The notes below the pieces were generated by a model. It ran no database searches. It was not told where the DNA came from and saw only the letters and a program-made list of their open reading frames with translations. Positions 33,777 to 41,035 of a stretch of DNA of 64,000 nt are shown piece by piece (position 1 is the stretch's first letter; each line of letters begins with the position of its first letter). Position numbers and translations under genes: made by a program. This DNA is from a virus. Location: the IMG/VR virus record IMGVR_UViG_3300010391_000120, positions 1 to 64,000 of that record, one strand, 5' to 3'.

Positions 33777-34400
33777 ATGACTAAAACATGTACAAAATGC
33801 AATCAAGAGAAACTGGTTAATGAGTTTAGTAAAGTTAAACAAAAGAGTGATGGTTTGTCCTCTCATTGTAGAGAATGTTGTAAACTCAAGTTTAACAAAT
33901 GGCTGCCTAAAAATAAAAATCATATTAAAGAATACCACAAAAAATACGTCATAGAGAATAAACAAAAAATAAGAGAATACAGAATTAAAACAAAACAACA
34001 TCGTGCGTTATATATGCGTGAGTGGAGAGAAAAAAACAAATATCATATTGGAAATTATAAAAAAGAATATCATAAAAACGTAAATAGTAAAAATATAAAT
34101 TATAAAATAATACACGCTTTGCGAAATAGATTAAGACAAGCATTAAAAACAAATGTAAAATGCGATAATACTAAAAAATTAGTCGGTTGTAGCATAGAGT
34201 TTCTTAAAAATTATTTAGAAAAACAATTTAATAATAGTATGACTTGGGATAATTATGGTAGAAAAGGATGGCATATAGACCATATCAAACCTTGTGCTTC
34301 TTTTGATTTGTCTCAAGTAGATGATCAAAGAAAATGTTTTCATTATACTAATTTACAGCCTTTATGGTGGTTAGATAATTGTATTAAAAATAAATATTAG
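33777..34400 (+). CDS. HNH homing endonuclease
   Basis: 207 residues from ATG 33777. Zinc ribbon CTKCNQEKLVNEFSK...CREC, a basic Tyr-rich linker (KYHIGNYKKEYHKN), then the HNH nuclease GWHIDHIKPCASFDL, then FHYTNLQPLWWLDNCIKN. This is the standard build of phage HNH HEGs. It is inserted on the plus strand between minus-strand genes. The 34401-34489 gap downstream holds nothing recognised. Confidence 0.9.
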   Translation: MTKTCTKCNQEKLVNEFSKVKQKSDGLSSHCRECCKLKFNKWLPKNKNHIKEYHKKYVIENKQKIREYRIKTKQHRALYMREWREKNKYHIGNYKKEYHKNVNSKNINYKIIHALRNRLRQALKTNVKCDNTKKLVGCSIEFLKNYLEKQFNNSMTWDNYGRKGWHIDHIKPCASFDLSQVDDQRKCFHYTNLQPLWWLDNCIKNKY

Positions 34401-34489
34401 CGATCTCCTTTCATACAATTCTTAATATCTATTCTTGGATAGTTGGGATTCCCCAAACCTGTTATGCCATTATATAAAAATGTTATTTT

Positions 34490-35539
34490 TCATCCCACCC
34501 AATTTTCTGGATGTTTAAGAATATCTATTTTTTGATCTTCCGGTCCTCTAAATGTAGCATCAAATTCACGACCATCTTCCATTTTTAACGTGGCAGTAGC
34601 CGCAAAATTAGAAGCATTACCATTACCTTTATGTATTGTGATAACTGTGGCTTCTGCATCTTCCTCAGGCTTAATTTTAATCAAATCGTTTGTTCTCTTA
34701 TGTTGATATGGGGCATTCCAATTACGAACTATTGCGCCCTCATATCCCTCTCTTACATATTCATCATAGATTTCATACACTTCTTTTAAGGAATGCGCCG
34801 TTTTGAACGGGACCGCTACTGTATAAGGTATATCTTTTAATAAAGCATTTAATGCTAATCTTCTGTGCCAACATCCGGTTTCTTCCTCGGTTGTCTCAAA
34901 CCCATAACAATCATAAACATATAATCTAACTATTTTTTCAGATTTTTCTAACAATTTATCTGTAATATTTACAGATGTTCTCAAAATGGACATCAATTCG
35001 TTTAATTCATATCTATATAAATGATTGTATCCTTCCGAATCAATCACCAAATCTGGATATTTCTCAAAAAGTGGTTCTAATGATTTAACAATATGTGGTA
35101 TAGTTAAATATTTTTCTCCTTTTCTCGTAAAGGCTCCGTTTCTGGTAAAAATAACTCGACCGCCATTATATTTTCGGTCAACCATACACGGAAACTTAAC
35201 ATGCTTTGTTCTATCGTGTTTGGAGTTTACCAACGGATAAGCAAGCATTGGCTCAACAAACTTTACTTTGTTAATATCCTTAATGTTTTTCCAATAACCA
35301 CCACTTTTCTGCTTCTTTTCCCATCTTGATTTGGCTTCTGAATAAGCCTGCTCCTCTGGTGTAGTTTCGTTGGCTCTGCCAAGATTTTTGCCTTCGCAGA
35401 CTGTCCACTCACTGGTAACATGACCAAATCCCTGAGATCCAGTTATAGTCCGAAAGCGGTTTCCTACAACCTGCATTTCATACTCAAGAACTTTGCCGTT
35501 ATTTCCTAAACCGTATAAGATTTCTAATGGTTTATTCAT
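34490..35539 (-). CDS. ATP-dependent DNA ligase with WGR-like N-terminal domain
   Basis: 349 residues. The N-terminus (LEILYGLGNNGKVLEYEMQV, then TSEWTVCEGKNLGRANETTP) is the WGR-like domain found in phage ligases. Motif I is CMVDRKYNGGRVIF near residue 117 (Lys nucleophile), motif III VIDSEGYNH, motif IV EGYEGAIVRNW and motif V DLIKIKPEEDAE. KYNGGR replaces the usual KxDGxR. It seals nicks during phage replication and repair. Confidence 0.9.
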   Translation of the reverse strand: MNKPLEILYGLGNNGKVLEYEMQVVGNRFRTITGSQGFGHVTSEWTVCEGKNLGRANETTPEEQAYSEAKSRWEKKQKSGGYWKNIKDINKVKFVEPMLAYPLVNSKHDRTKHVKFPCMVDRKYNGGRVIFTRNGAFTRKGEKYLTIPHIVKSLEPLFEKYPDLVIDSEGYNHLYRYELNELMSILRTSVNITDKLLEKSEKIVRLYVYDCYGFETTEEETGCWHRRLALNALLKDIPYTVAVPFKTAHSLKEVYEIYDEYVREGYEGAIVRNWNAPYQHKRTNDLIKIKPEEDAEATVITIHKGNGNASNFAATATLKMEDGREFDATFRGPEDQKIDILKHPENWVG

Positions 35540-35543
35540 TATA

Positions 35544-35909
35544 CTAATAAGTCATTTCCTTACCTTCAAACTCTTTCAGCACTTCTGGCAGTTTTTCGGT
35601 GGTTTTCTTCTTAATTGATTTTTTCTTTACTGCCTTTTTGACTTTTGGGACTGCTAGCTTTAGAAATGCCTTATCCTCTTCACGATTATAGTCATAGTAT
35701 CCATTATAGAACCAATTATAAAAATCATCTTCTATAGTTAAGACCTTGGCATAATCATATGCATAAGGTTCATACATTGCTGGATGAGTATCAATCACTT
35801 TTCTATATGGGCAGTTAAAAACTTCTCCCTGCCTTGCTAATTCTTGGCCCTGATCATAGACCTGGGTAAACAATTCTATATACTGTCCGTTTTTCGATGG
35901 GTTATACAT
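35544..35909 (-). CDS. Hypothetical protein with LPEV tail, 121 aa
   Basis: A Tyr-rich N-terminal domain (YDYAKVLTIEDDFYNWFYNG) is followed by a Lys-rich linker (KVKKAVKKKSIKKKTTEK) and the tail LPEVLKEFEGKEMTY. The tail shares the LP-E-V motif with other unrelated proteins of this window. Confidence 0.55.
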   Translation of the reverse strand: MYNPSKNGQYIELFTQVYDQGQELARQGEVFNCPYRKVIDTHPAMYEPYAYDYAKVLTIEDDFYNWFYNGYYDYNREEDKAFLKLAVPKVKKAVKKKSIKKKTTEKLPEVLKEFEGKEMTY

Positions 35910-35912
35910 AAA

Positions 35913-36545
35913 TTATTGATTATTTCTTATTCCAAGGGCTGCAAATCTATCTCTTAAAAGAGGTCCTGCTACTTCTTGTGCTTCCTCATTTTGCCATTCT
36001 ATTCTATCTTTATATGGTTTCCAATCAATCGTTTGTTGTAAATAATGCCACGGAATATCATCCCGCCATTCTCCTTGAACTTCAATCATATCTAAATCAA
36101 GTTCAATCAAATAAAGATTGGTATGCTTTCCAATTCTACCAGCAAATCTTTCATTTTCTCTTATTCTATCAAATGGAATGTAAGTCCAAGTAGTAAGAGG
36201 TCCCTTAAGTGGATTACAGCGCCCTACATAACGACAATATAAATCCTCTTGAACAAATCCTAAAGTAGTATTCTTTAGCCCAGAATTTCTAGCAACATAT
36301 TTCCATAGCAAATGATGGTCGATTTTTTGGAATCCACCAATTTTTTCAAAATCAATATCGTGAATATGGTTTGTGCGAAATTCCCCAAAACAAATACTGT
36401 ATTCTAAACTATAAATGTCCCATCCTTTAGAAAAACATTCTAATAAATGAAAGAGAGGATAGTTGAATGGTTTCGTTGTGAAAACATTTGTGGCAGGAAA
36501 ATCCCTGTATTTTTGAAGTAAAGCAGTTGCTTCGGCTCTGTTCAT
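35913..36545 (-). CDS. Hypothetical protein, 210 aa
   Basis: It includes TKPFNYPLFHLLECFSKGWD, HHLLWKYVARNSGLKNTTLG and NLYLIELDLDMIEVQGEWRD. No catalytic motif was seen and no family recognised. It overlaps the upstream gene by 4 nt. Confidence 0.6.
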   Translation of the reverse strand: MNRAEATALLQKYRDFPATNVFTTKPFNYPLFHLLECFSKGWDIYSLEYSICFGEFRTNHIHDIDFEKIGGFQKIDHHLLWKYVARNSGLKNTTLGFVQEDLYCRYVGRCNPLKGPLTTWTYIPFDRIRENERFAGRIGKHTNLYLIELDLDMIEVQGEWRDDIPWHYLQQTIDWKPYKDRIEWQNEEAQEVAGPLLRDRFAALGIRNNQ

Positions 36546-36817
36546 AGCATTCTAAATAATTTAGTTCTGGTAGAACGACAATAACTCCATGTATCAGTAA
36601 ATCTTCTTAAATGGCATCGAGGCGATAACCACGAAACAGTTTTAAGTTCCAGTGGACTATAACATTCTCGGCATTTTATTTTCCATGTAAAATAGAAATC
36701 GCCTGTCTCCTTACACTTTTCTTCGTAGTCTAATGACTGGCTTATCCATAGACAAGTCAAGTAAATGGCCCGAAGAAAAGGAAACGGTGTTAAATATGAA
36801 CCTTTGAAATCTCCCAT
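36542..36817 (-). CDS. Small Cys-containing protein, 91 aa
   Basis: FLRAIYLTCLWISQSLDYEE, then FTWKIKCRECYSPLELKTVS with a CxxC, and a basic Arg/Thr end. Its promoter predicts a leader of about 2-3 nt. No family recognised. Confidence 0.55.
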   Translation of the reverse strand: MGDFKGSYLTPFPFLRAIYLTCLWISQSLDYEEKCKETGDFYFTWKIKCRECYSPLELKTVSWLSPRCHLRRFTDTWSYCRSTRTKLFRML

Positions 36818-36826
36818 CTTGAACTT

Positions 36827-36854
36827 ATTATATCACAGACTTTTATTTTGTCAA
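36827..36854 (-). promoter_or_regulatory. Sigma70-like promoter
   Basis: On the minus strand TTGACA (36854-36849), a 16-bp spacer and TG-extended TATAAT (36832-36827). ATG 36817 is 9 nt further on. The -35 lies inside the end of the HEG coding sequence. Confidence 0.85.
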
Positions 36855-37655
36855 GGGGGTGGAATAAATCTGTGTAAGTTTTTTATGATTTTCACTATAC
36901 CGCCAAAATTCGGCAGGATTTAAAATTTCTATGATTTGTTGTTGACGGATTTCATCTTTCTTTTTTTGAGAAGGTTTTTCGTGTTTAGGCTCGTCATATT
37001 CTACAATAATATTTTTATTTTTATCATAACTATCTAAAAAATATCCATATATTTCTATTTCCCCACCATTAAGAGCGTGTTGTAGATTCCATCCTCTTTC
37101 TTTATTAAGTTTATCAAAGTATTCGCAGGCTTTTGGATTATAATTAGTATAGGGTTTTATTCTTTTTTCTTTTATTCTTTTTATTGCCGACAATCTCATT
37201 TTATATTTTGATTCGGCCGATGGTTTTATTCCTATGTGAGATTTAGATATTTTCTTTTTTGTTTCTTCTGTGTGAGATTTGCCATACCAAAAAGATTTGT
37301 TTCCTGTTTTTCCATAATTAGGATTATTTTTTCCACTACGATTTTTTCCATACCAAGGATTTTTTTCTCCTGATATTAGACCTTTATGAGAAATAGATAA
37401 CTTTAATTTTGTTTCTTTTGTGTGATTTATACCTATATGAGAAATTCCAATTTTTCTTTTATGCTCTTCCGATTTTAATTTTCCTTTTTTAGAACAACTT
37501 CCACAAAGATTTCCTCTTTCTATAGATCTATCTAAATTATATTTTCGGCTATATGATTTTTCTTTCCCACATTTAGAACATTTATTTATCCATTTCTTTT
37601 TGTTTGTAGTATTTTCTAAGTTTTTCTGCTCTAATTCTTTTATTATGTCGTTCAT
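36843..37655 (-). CDS. Homing endonuclease, NUMOD3 + Vsr-like nuclease
   Basis: 270 residues: zinc ribbon (CSKCGK...CGSC), five NUMOD3-type repeats (LKSEEHKRKIGISHIGINHT and similar), then YNPKACEYFDKLNKERGWNL, GGEIEIYGYFLDSYDKNKNI and VEYDEPKHEKP. It is closest to the HEG at 18733. Its start lies inside another small ORF (37582-37728), pointing to insertion into an older HEG. Confidence 0.83.
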   Translation of the reverse strand: MNDIIKELEQKNLENTTNKKKWINKCSKCGKEKSYSRKYNLDRSIERGNLCGSCSKKGKLKSEEHKRKIGISHIGINHTKETKLKLSISHKGLISGEKNPWYGKNRSGKNNPNYGKTGNKSFWYGKSHTEETKKKISKSHIGIKPSAESKYKMRLSAIKRIKEKRIKPYTNYNPKACEYFDKLNKERGWNLQHALNGGEIEIYGYFLDSYDKNKNIIVEYDEPKHEKPSQKKKDEIRQQQIIEILNPAEFWRYSENHKKLTQIYSTPLTK

Positions 37656-37728
37656 AAAATCTTCTTTGTCTAATACGATTTTGTTCTCGTATTTCTTCTT
37701 TGGTCCGATTTAATTTTTTGCGCCCCAT
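37582..37728 (-). pseudogene. Small basic ORF, possible N-terminal remnant of an HNH HEG (48 aa)
   Basis: ATG 37728 gives MGRKKLNRTKEEIREQNRIR, then QRRFYERHNKRIRAEKLRKY, ending at TAA 37584-37582. This opening resembles the Arg/Lys-rich N-terminus of phage HNH homing enzymes, and no nuclease domain follows. The NUMOD3 HEG starts inside it in another frame. A late-type box precedes it. Confidence 0.45.
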
Positions 37729-37731
37729 AGT

Positions 37732-37739
37732 AATAAATA
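37732..37739 (-). promoter_or_regulatory. Possible late-type box TATTTATT
   Basis: On the minus strand TATTTATT ends 3 nt before ATG 37728. It matches the variant at 48486. Confidence 0.4.
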
Positions 37740-37767
37740 TAACGTTAGGATATAAAACGTTAGAAAA

Positions 37768-37995
37768 TTATCTCATTATATCATCTTTTGAAAACCATAT
37801 GAAATCCTTTTCAAAATCATAAAAATGAATACATTCAAAACATTTAGAATATGCTCTAATATATTTTCCGCTTTTTAATATAAATGGCTTTCCCCGGAAC
37901 TCATAATTTATCCATTTCTTTTTTAATTCGTCGGAAATGTGTATATTACCTATACTTCCTGTCAAATCTATATTATTAGTGATTTCATTATTCAT
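37768..37995 (-). CDS. Hypothetical protein, 75 aa
   Basis: It contains INYEFRGKPFILKSGKYIR-like strands and SKCFECIHFYDFEKDFIWFS with a CxxC. It overlaps the ThyX gene by 8 nt. No family recognised. Confidence 0.5.
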   Translation of the reverse strand: MNNEITNNIDLTGSIGNIHISDELKKKWINYEFRGKPFILKSGKYIRAYSKCFECIHFYDFEKDFIWFSKDDIMR

Positions 37996-38698
37996 TTTCT
38001 ACCAACTTCCATTTATACTTTTCATAAGCTTCAGCACACCACGGATATAATTCCTTAAATATATCATACATTGCTCGAGCATATATTTGTATTTCTTCTT
38101 GAGCATGCTTATCTAATCTTAAAGAGAAAAATCTCATAAGATTGTTCAGGTCCCAATTAGAATATATTTCTGTATAGAGATTTTGTGGTAGCACCATTCG
38201 AGCCATTTCACGAGCAATACCCGCCTCAATCATTTTCTGATACAAATAATAGCTACTTTCACAATGTCTCTTTAAGTCACTTGTAGCATCCACGGTATCA
38301 CGGCCATAAGAAAGATAAGGTTTCCAATTTTCTTCTTTAACGCTACTTTGTCTATCTTTCGTATCTTGTTTTCTCCAAGTATTCGGAATGTAAAACTCAT
38401 CAATCATTTCAATGTATCTTGCTGATACTTGATTTAATCTTTGTGTTCTATGTCTAACCATTTGAGCTTGGACAAATAGTGGAAGTTTAATGTTATAAAT
38501 AACTGAACATTGCTCAAAGGGAGAAGTGTGTCTATGCTTCCACAGATAAAATAATAGTTTCTTGTCTGCTTCATCGCCTTTTGATGGTGATTTATATGAT
38601 ATTCTGGCTGCTTCTACTATTCTCTTATCAGTTCCAAAATGGTCAATAAGGCGAACAAAACCTTTATCTAAAACATTTATAGTATAACCCTTTTTCAT
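37988..38698 (-). CDS. thyX: Flavin-dependent thymidylate synthase ThyX
   Basis: 236 residues, normal length. MVRHRTQRLNQVSARYIEM near residue 77 is the ThyX signature RHR(x7)S-x-R-Y. FYLWKHRHTSPFEQCSVIY near 49 and ARMVLPQNLYTEIYSNWDLN near 175 are the other conserved blocks. It makes dTMP from dUMP with FAD and methylene-tetrahydrofolate, supplying thymidine for this AT-rich genome. Confidence 0.95.
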   Translation of the reverse strand: MKKGYTINVLDKGFVRLIDHFGTDKRIVEAARISYKSPSKGDEADKKLLFYLWKHRHTSPFEQCSVIYNIKLPLFVQAQMVRHRTQRLNQVSARYIEMIDEFYIPNTWRKQDTKDRQSSVKEENWKPYLSYGRDTVDATSDLKRHCESSYYLYQKMIEAGIAREMARMVLPQNLYTEIYSNWDLNNLMRFFSLRLDKHAQEEIQIYARAMYDIFKELYPWCAEAYEKYKWKLVENE

Positions 38699-38706
38699 GT
38701 TATAAA

Positions 38707-38931
38707 TTATAATGGTTTGCCGCTTCGTAAATAGAAAATGTGTTGTTTAGGATTTTGATTTTTATACTTTTCAAGACATTCTTTACAAAAATCAAAATAC
38801 CTCCAATTATCTATATATCCATTACCTGATGGATCTACTTCTCTTCCTGTGATTATATAATATTCATTAACTGCTATATCATCATCATTTCCTCTATCAC
38901 AGGCGTCACATGTTATTATGTTAATTTTCAT
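38707..38931 (-). CDS. Small zinc-binding protein, 74 aa
   Basis: CDACDRGNDDDIAVNEYYII near the start and FDFCKECLEKY later form two CxxC pairs. The start shares its first base with the end of the upstream gene. No family recognised. Confidence 0.55.
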   Translation of the reverse strand: MKINIITCDACDRGNDDDIAVNEYYIITGREVDPSGNGYIDNWRYFDFCKECLEKYKNQNPKQHIFYLRSGKPL

Positions 38932-39119
38932 TATCTATTCCATCTTCTCATAGGAGCATCTTTAGAATCCAAAACCACAAAAAGATTTTCATCATTAAAA
39001 TCTATATCATTCTCTTTACAAGCATTTTTCTTTGCTTCTTTAAGAGTATTTGCTTTATAATAACCCAACAATATTGGTGACTGGTTATTAGGCCACAAAG
39101 ATACTTCATATGTTTTCAT
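38931..39119 (-). CDS. Small protein, 62 aa
   Basis: YEVSLWPNNQSPILLGYYKA, then a helical stretch (TLKEAKKNACKEN) and LFVVLDSKDAPMRRW, an alpha/beta domain. Overlaps upstream by 14 nt. Confidence 0.5.
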   Translation of the reverse strand: MKTYEVSLWPNNQSPILLGYYKANTLKEAKKNACKENDIDFNDENLFVVLDSKDAPMRRWNR

Positions 39120-39351
39120 TATATGGTATTAATTCCCATTTGGTTATTTCATTTCTTTTTGTGTAGTTATCTATAAATCCGTCAATGGTATAAACATATT
39201 CAATCTTTCCAGAACAAGGTTGGTCATTCATCAATACCCCAACAATTTTATCTTGATGGCAAAGTTTATACGAAATGTTTTTAAGCCAAGGGACATCAGG
39301 TCTTACCTGTTTGCCTGTTCTCATGTATTCTACAGCACTATAAACGTCCAT
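39106..39351 (-). CDS. Hypothetical protein, 81 aa
   Basis: MDVYSAVEYMRTGKQVRPDV resembles the opening of small phage DUF2829-type proteins. The ending is ITKWELIPYNENI. The match is weak. Confidence 0.5.
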   Translation of the reverse strand: MDVYSAVEYMRTGKQVRPDVPWLKNISYKLCHQDKIVGVLMNDQPCSGKIEYVYTIDGFIDNYTKRNEITKWELIPYNENI

Positions 39352-39353
39352 AT

Positions 39354-39473
39354 TTAGAAAGGGACTTTACTTGTTATCATTGTCATAAGCGCAATATATC
39401 CACATACACCCATTATGATACCAATAAAAATTCCTGCCCATTCTTTTTTAATATAATTTTTTATATTATTCAT
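39354..39473 (-). CDS. Small membrane protein, 39 aa
   Basis: ATG 39473 to TAA 39356-39354. A basic start (MNNIKNYIKKEW) and one membrane helix (GIFIGIIMGVCGYIALMTMI). Confidence 0.45.
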   Translation of the reverse strand: MNNIKNYIKKEWAGIFIGIIMGVCGYIALMTMITSKVPF

Positions 39474-39475
39474 AC

Positions 39476-39667
39476 TTAAAATGGTGCTGAGATCAATTCT
39501 GATGTTATGCAGACTATGGTTTTTCCATCTTTATTATTTTTGCTTGGTGAAATATGGTAATGGTTCTTTTCAGCATTATAACCAATAACTACTCCATATC
39601 CTTTGCCATAACCAGGATGGTCAAAATGTATAATTTCTCCAATATCAAATTTTTGTTTGTGGTTCAT
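39476..39667 (-). CDS. Small beta-rich protein, 63 aa
   Basis: KFDIGEIIHFDHPGYGKGYG, then VVIGYNAEKNHYHIS fits a small SH3/Tudor-like barrel. No family recognised. Confidence 0.5.
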   Translation of the reverse strand: MNHKQKFDIGEIIHFDHPGYGKGYGVVIGYNAEKNHYHISPSKNNKDGKTIVCITSELISAPF

Positions 39668-39670
39668 ATG

Positions 39671-39858
39671 CTAATAATTCAAATCATACTCATTCATTCT
39701 ATATTTCTTTTTGCCGTTCCATATTTCTACATTTATTCCATTATCGCTACAATCTTCTCCTTCAAATCCCCAACCTTGAAAATAAAGATGTCCTTTCTTA
39801 AAGATTTTTTTCTTTCCATTTATCTTTACGATAATTCCTACAAACTCAACTTTGTTTT

Positions 39859-39862
<4 letters not shown>
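39671..39862 (-). CDS. Small protein, 63 aa
   Basis: VEFVGIIVKINGKKKIFKKG, then FQGWGFEGEDCSDNGINVEI, a short beta-rich domain. ATGA overlap with the upstream gene. Confidence 0.5.
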
Positions 39863-40104
<242 letters not shown>

Positions 40105-40105
40105 A

Positions 40106-40240
40106 TTATTTCCCTCTCTTTTGAATTAAAGCAATATAATGCTCTTTTTGATTTAACCAATAGCTTAACCTACGCTTGTTGGTGTGTTTGTTGGATTTCA
40201 GACGATTGATGTTTGTGTTTATTTGTTTTATGGTTATCAT
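40106..40240 (-). CDS. Small basic protein, 44 aa
   Basis: ATG 40240 to TAA 40108-40106. MITIKQINTNINRLKSNKHT, then NKRRLSYWLNQKEHYIALIQ; Lys/Asn/Arg-rich and helical. No family recognised. Confidence 0.45.
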   Translation of the reverse strand: MITIKQINTNINRLKSNKHTNKRRLSYWLNQKEHYIALIQKRGK

Positions 40241-40256
40241 AATTTGTGTTAATATT

Positions 40257-40364
40257 TTAATTAATTATTTCTTTTGTTATATGATACATTATAAATGGTA
40301 TAAACCATAATGGTAAAGTAATACTTAAAATAATAGTTAAAATAATTCTTAATACTGATTTCAT
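40257..40364 (-). CDS. Small membrane protein, 35 aa
   Basis: ATG 40364 to TAA 40259-40257. One long hydrophobic segment (MKSVLRIILTIILSITLPLW, then FIPFIMYHI). Confidence 0.45.
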   Translation of the reverse strand: MKSVLRIILTIILSITLPLWFIPFIMYHITKEIIN

Positions 40365-40440
40365 ATTATAGCTCTCTTGGTCCTTCCGGCTTTACTTCCG
40401 GCAATTCTGTTGCTTTTGTTTTTTTAATTCTATCTTTTCG

Positions 40441-40761
40441 TTATTTGGTTGCTAGTTTCTTTTCTTCTCTTGGAATCTCTTTAACATCACGATATAGACA
40501 ATATAGAATCATTCCACTAATGTCATCTGGGTGTGTTAATCCGTGCTCTTTCTTGAACCATTGAACTAATCTACTTTCTTCATCAGTTAATGACCAAGCC
40601 GATATTAGGAATATAGCAGCACCAATCTTTTCTTTAACAAATGGATTATACTTAAAATCGTTTATTTCCTTTATATCTTTCTCGTCGAGATATGTTTTAA
40701 GATTATCAATACATTCCTCAAGAGACAGTGGCACCGAATCTGGGTGGACAAGTATCTTCAT
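40441..40761 (-). CDS. DUF6794-like phage protein, 106 aa, with possible C-terminal extension
   Basis: LSLEECIDNLKTYLDEKDIK, FLISAWSLTDEESRLVQWFK and GLTHPDDISGMILYCLYRDV follow the pattern of a phage DUF6794-like family (unknown function). After the TAA at 40443-40441 the same frame stays open for 24 codons to 40366, reading KATELPEVKPEGPREL at its end. That extension carries the LPEVKPE tail found on another protein, so a nonsense mutation or read-through is possible. Confidence 0.7.
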   Translation of the reverse strand: MKILVHPDSVPLSLEECIDNLKTYLDEKDIKEINDFKYNPFVKEKIGAAIFLISAWSLTDEESRLVQWFKKEHGLTHPDDISGMILYCLYRDVKEIPREEKKLATK

Positions 40762-40767
40762 AGGGAC

Positions 40768-40795
40768 ATTATACCATGAGTTTTTCTAATGTCAA
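40768..40795 (-). promoter_or_regulatory. Sigma70-like promoter (copy 1 of a repeated promoter)
   Basis: On the minus strand TTGACA (40795-40790), a 16-bp spacer and TATAAT (40773-40768), 6 nt before ATG 40761. The spacer is identical to that of the promoter at 40998. Confidence 0.88.
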
Positions 40796-40809
40796 GGGAA
40801 GTAGTAATC

Positions 40810-40992
40810 TTATCCGTAGATTTTCTTTAGAAATGAATGAAGCATTCTTGCTTCCATCCCTCCTAAATATAATTCGATTGGCCCAGATGAAATACGAAAA
40901 TTGCTTCTACCGTGTTTTAACCAAGATGGGGAAAAATACAATTTAAGTATTTTTGATTTATTCTTTATGTATTTGTATTTTTTGATTTTCAT
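40810..40992 (-). CDS. Small basic protein, 60 aa
   Basis: A Lys/Tyr-rich start (MKIKKYKYIKNKSKILKLYF), then GPIELYLGGMEARMLHSFLK. The promoter ends 5 nt before the ATG, so a leaderless message is expected. No family recognised. Confidence 0.55.
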   Translation of the reverse strand: MKIKKYKYIKNKSKILKLYFSPSWLKHGRSNFRISSGPIELYLGGMEARMLHSFLKKIYG

Positions 40993-40997
40993 ATATT

Positions 40998-41025
40998 ACT
41001 ATACCATGAGTTTTTCTAATGTCAA
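40998..41025 (-). promoter_or_regulatory. Sigma70-like promoter (copy 2 of a repeated promoter)
   Basis: On the minus strand TTGACA (41025-41020), a 16-bp spacer and TATAGT (41003-40998), 5 nt before ATG 40992. Confidence 0.85.
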
Positions 41026-41035
41026 GGGGGTGTGA

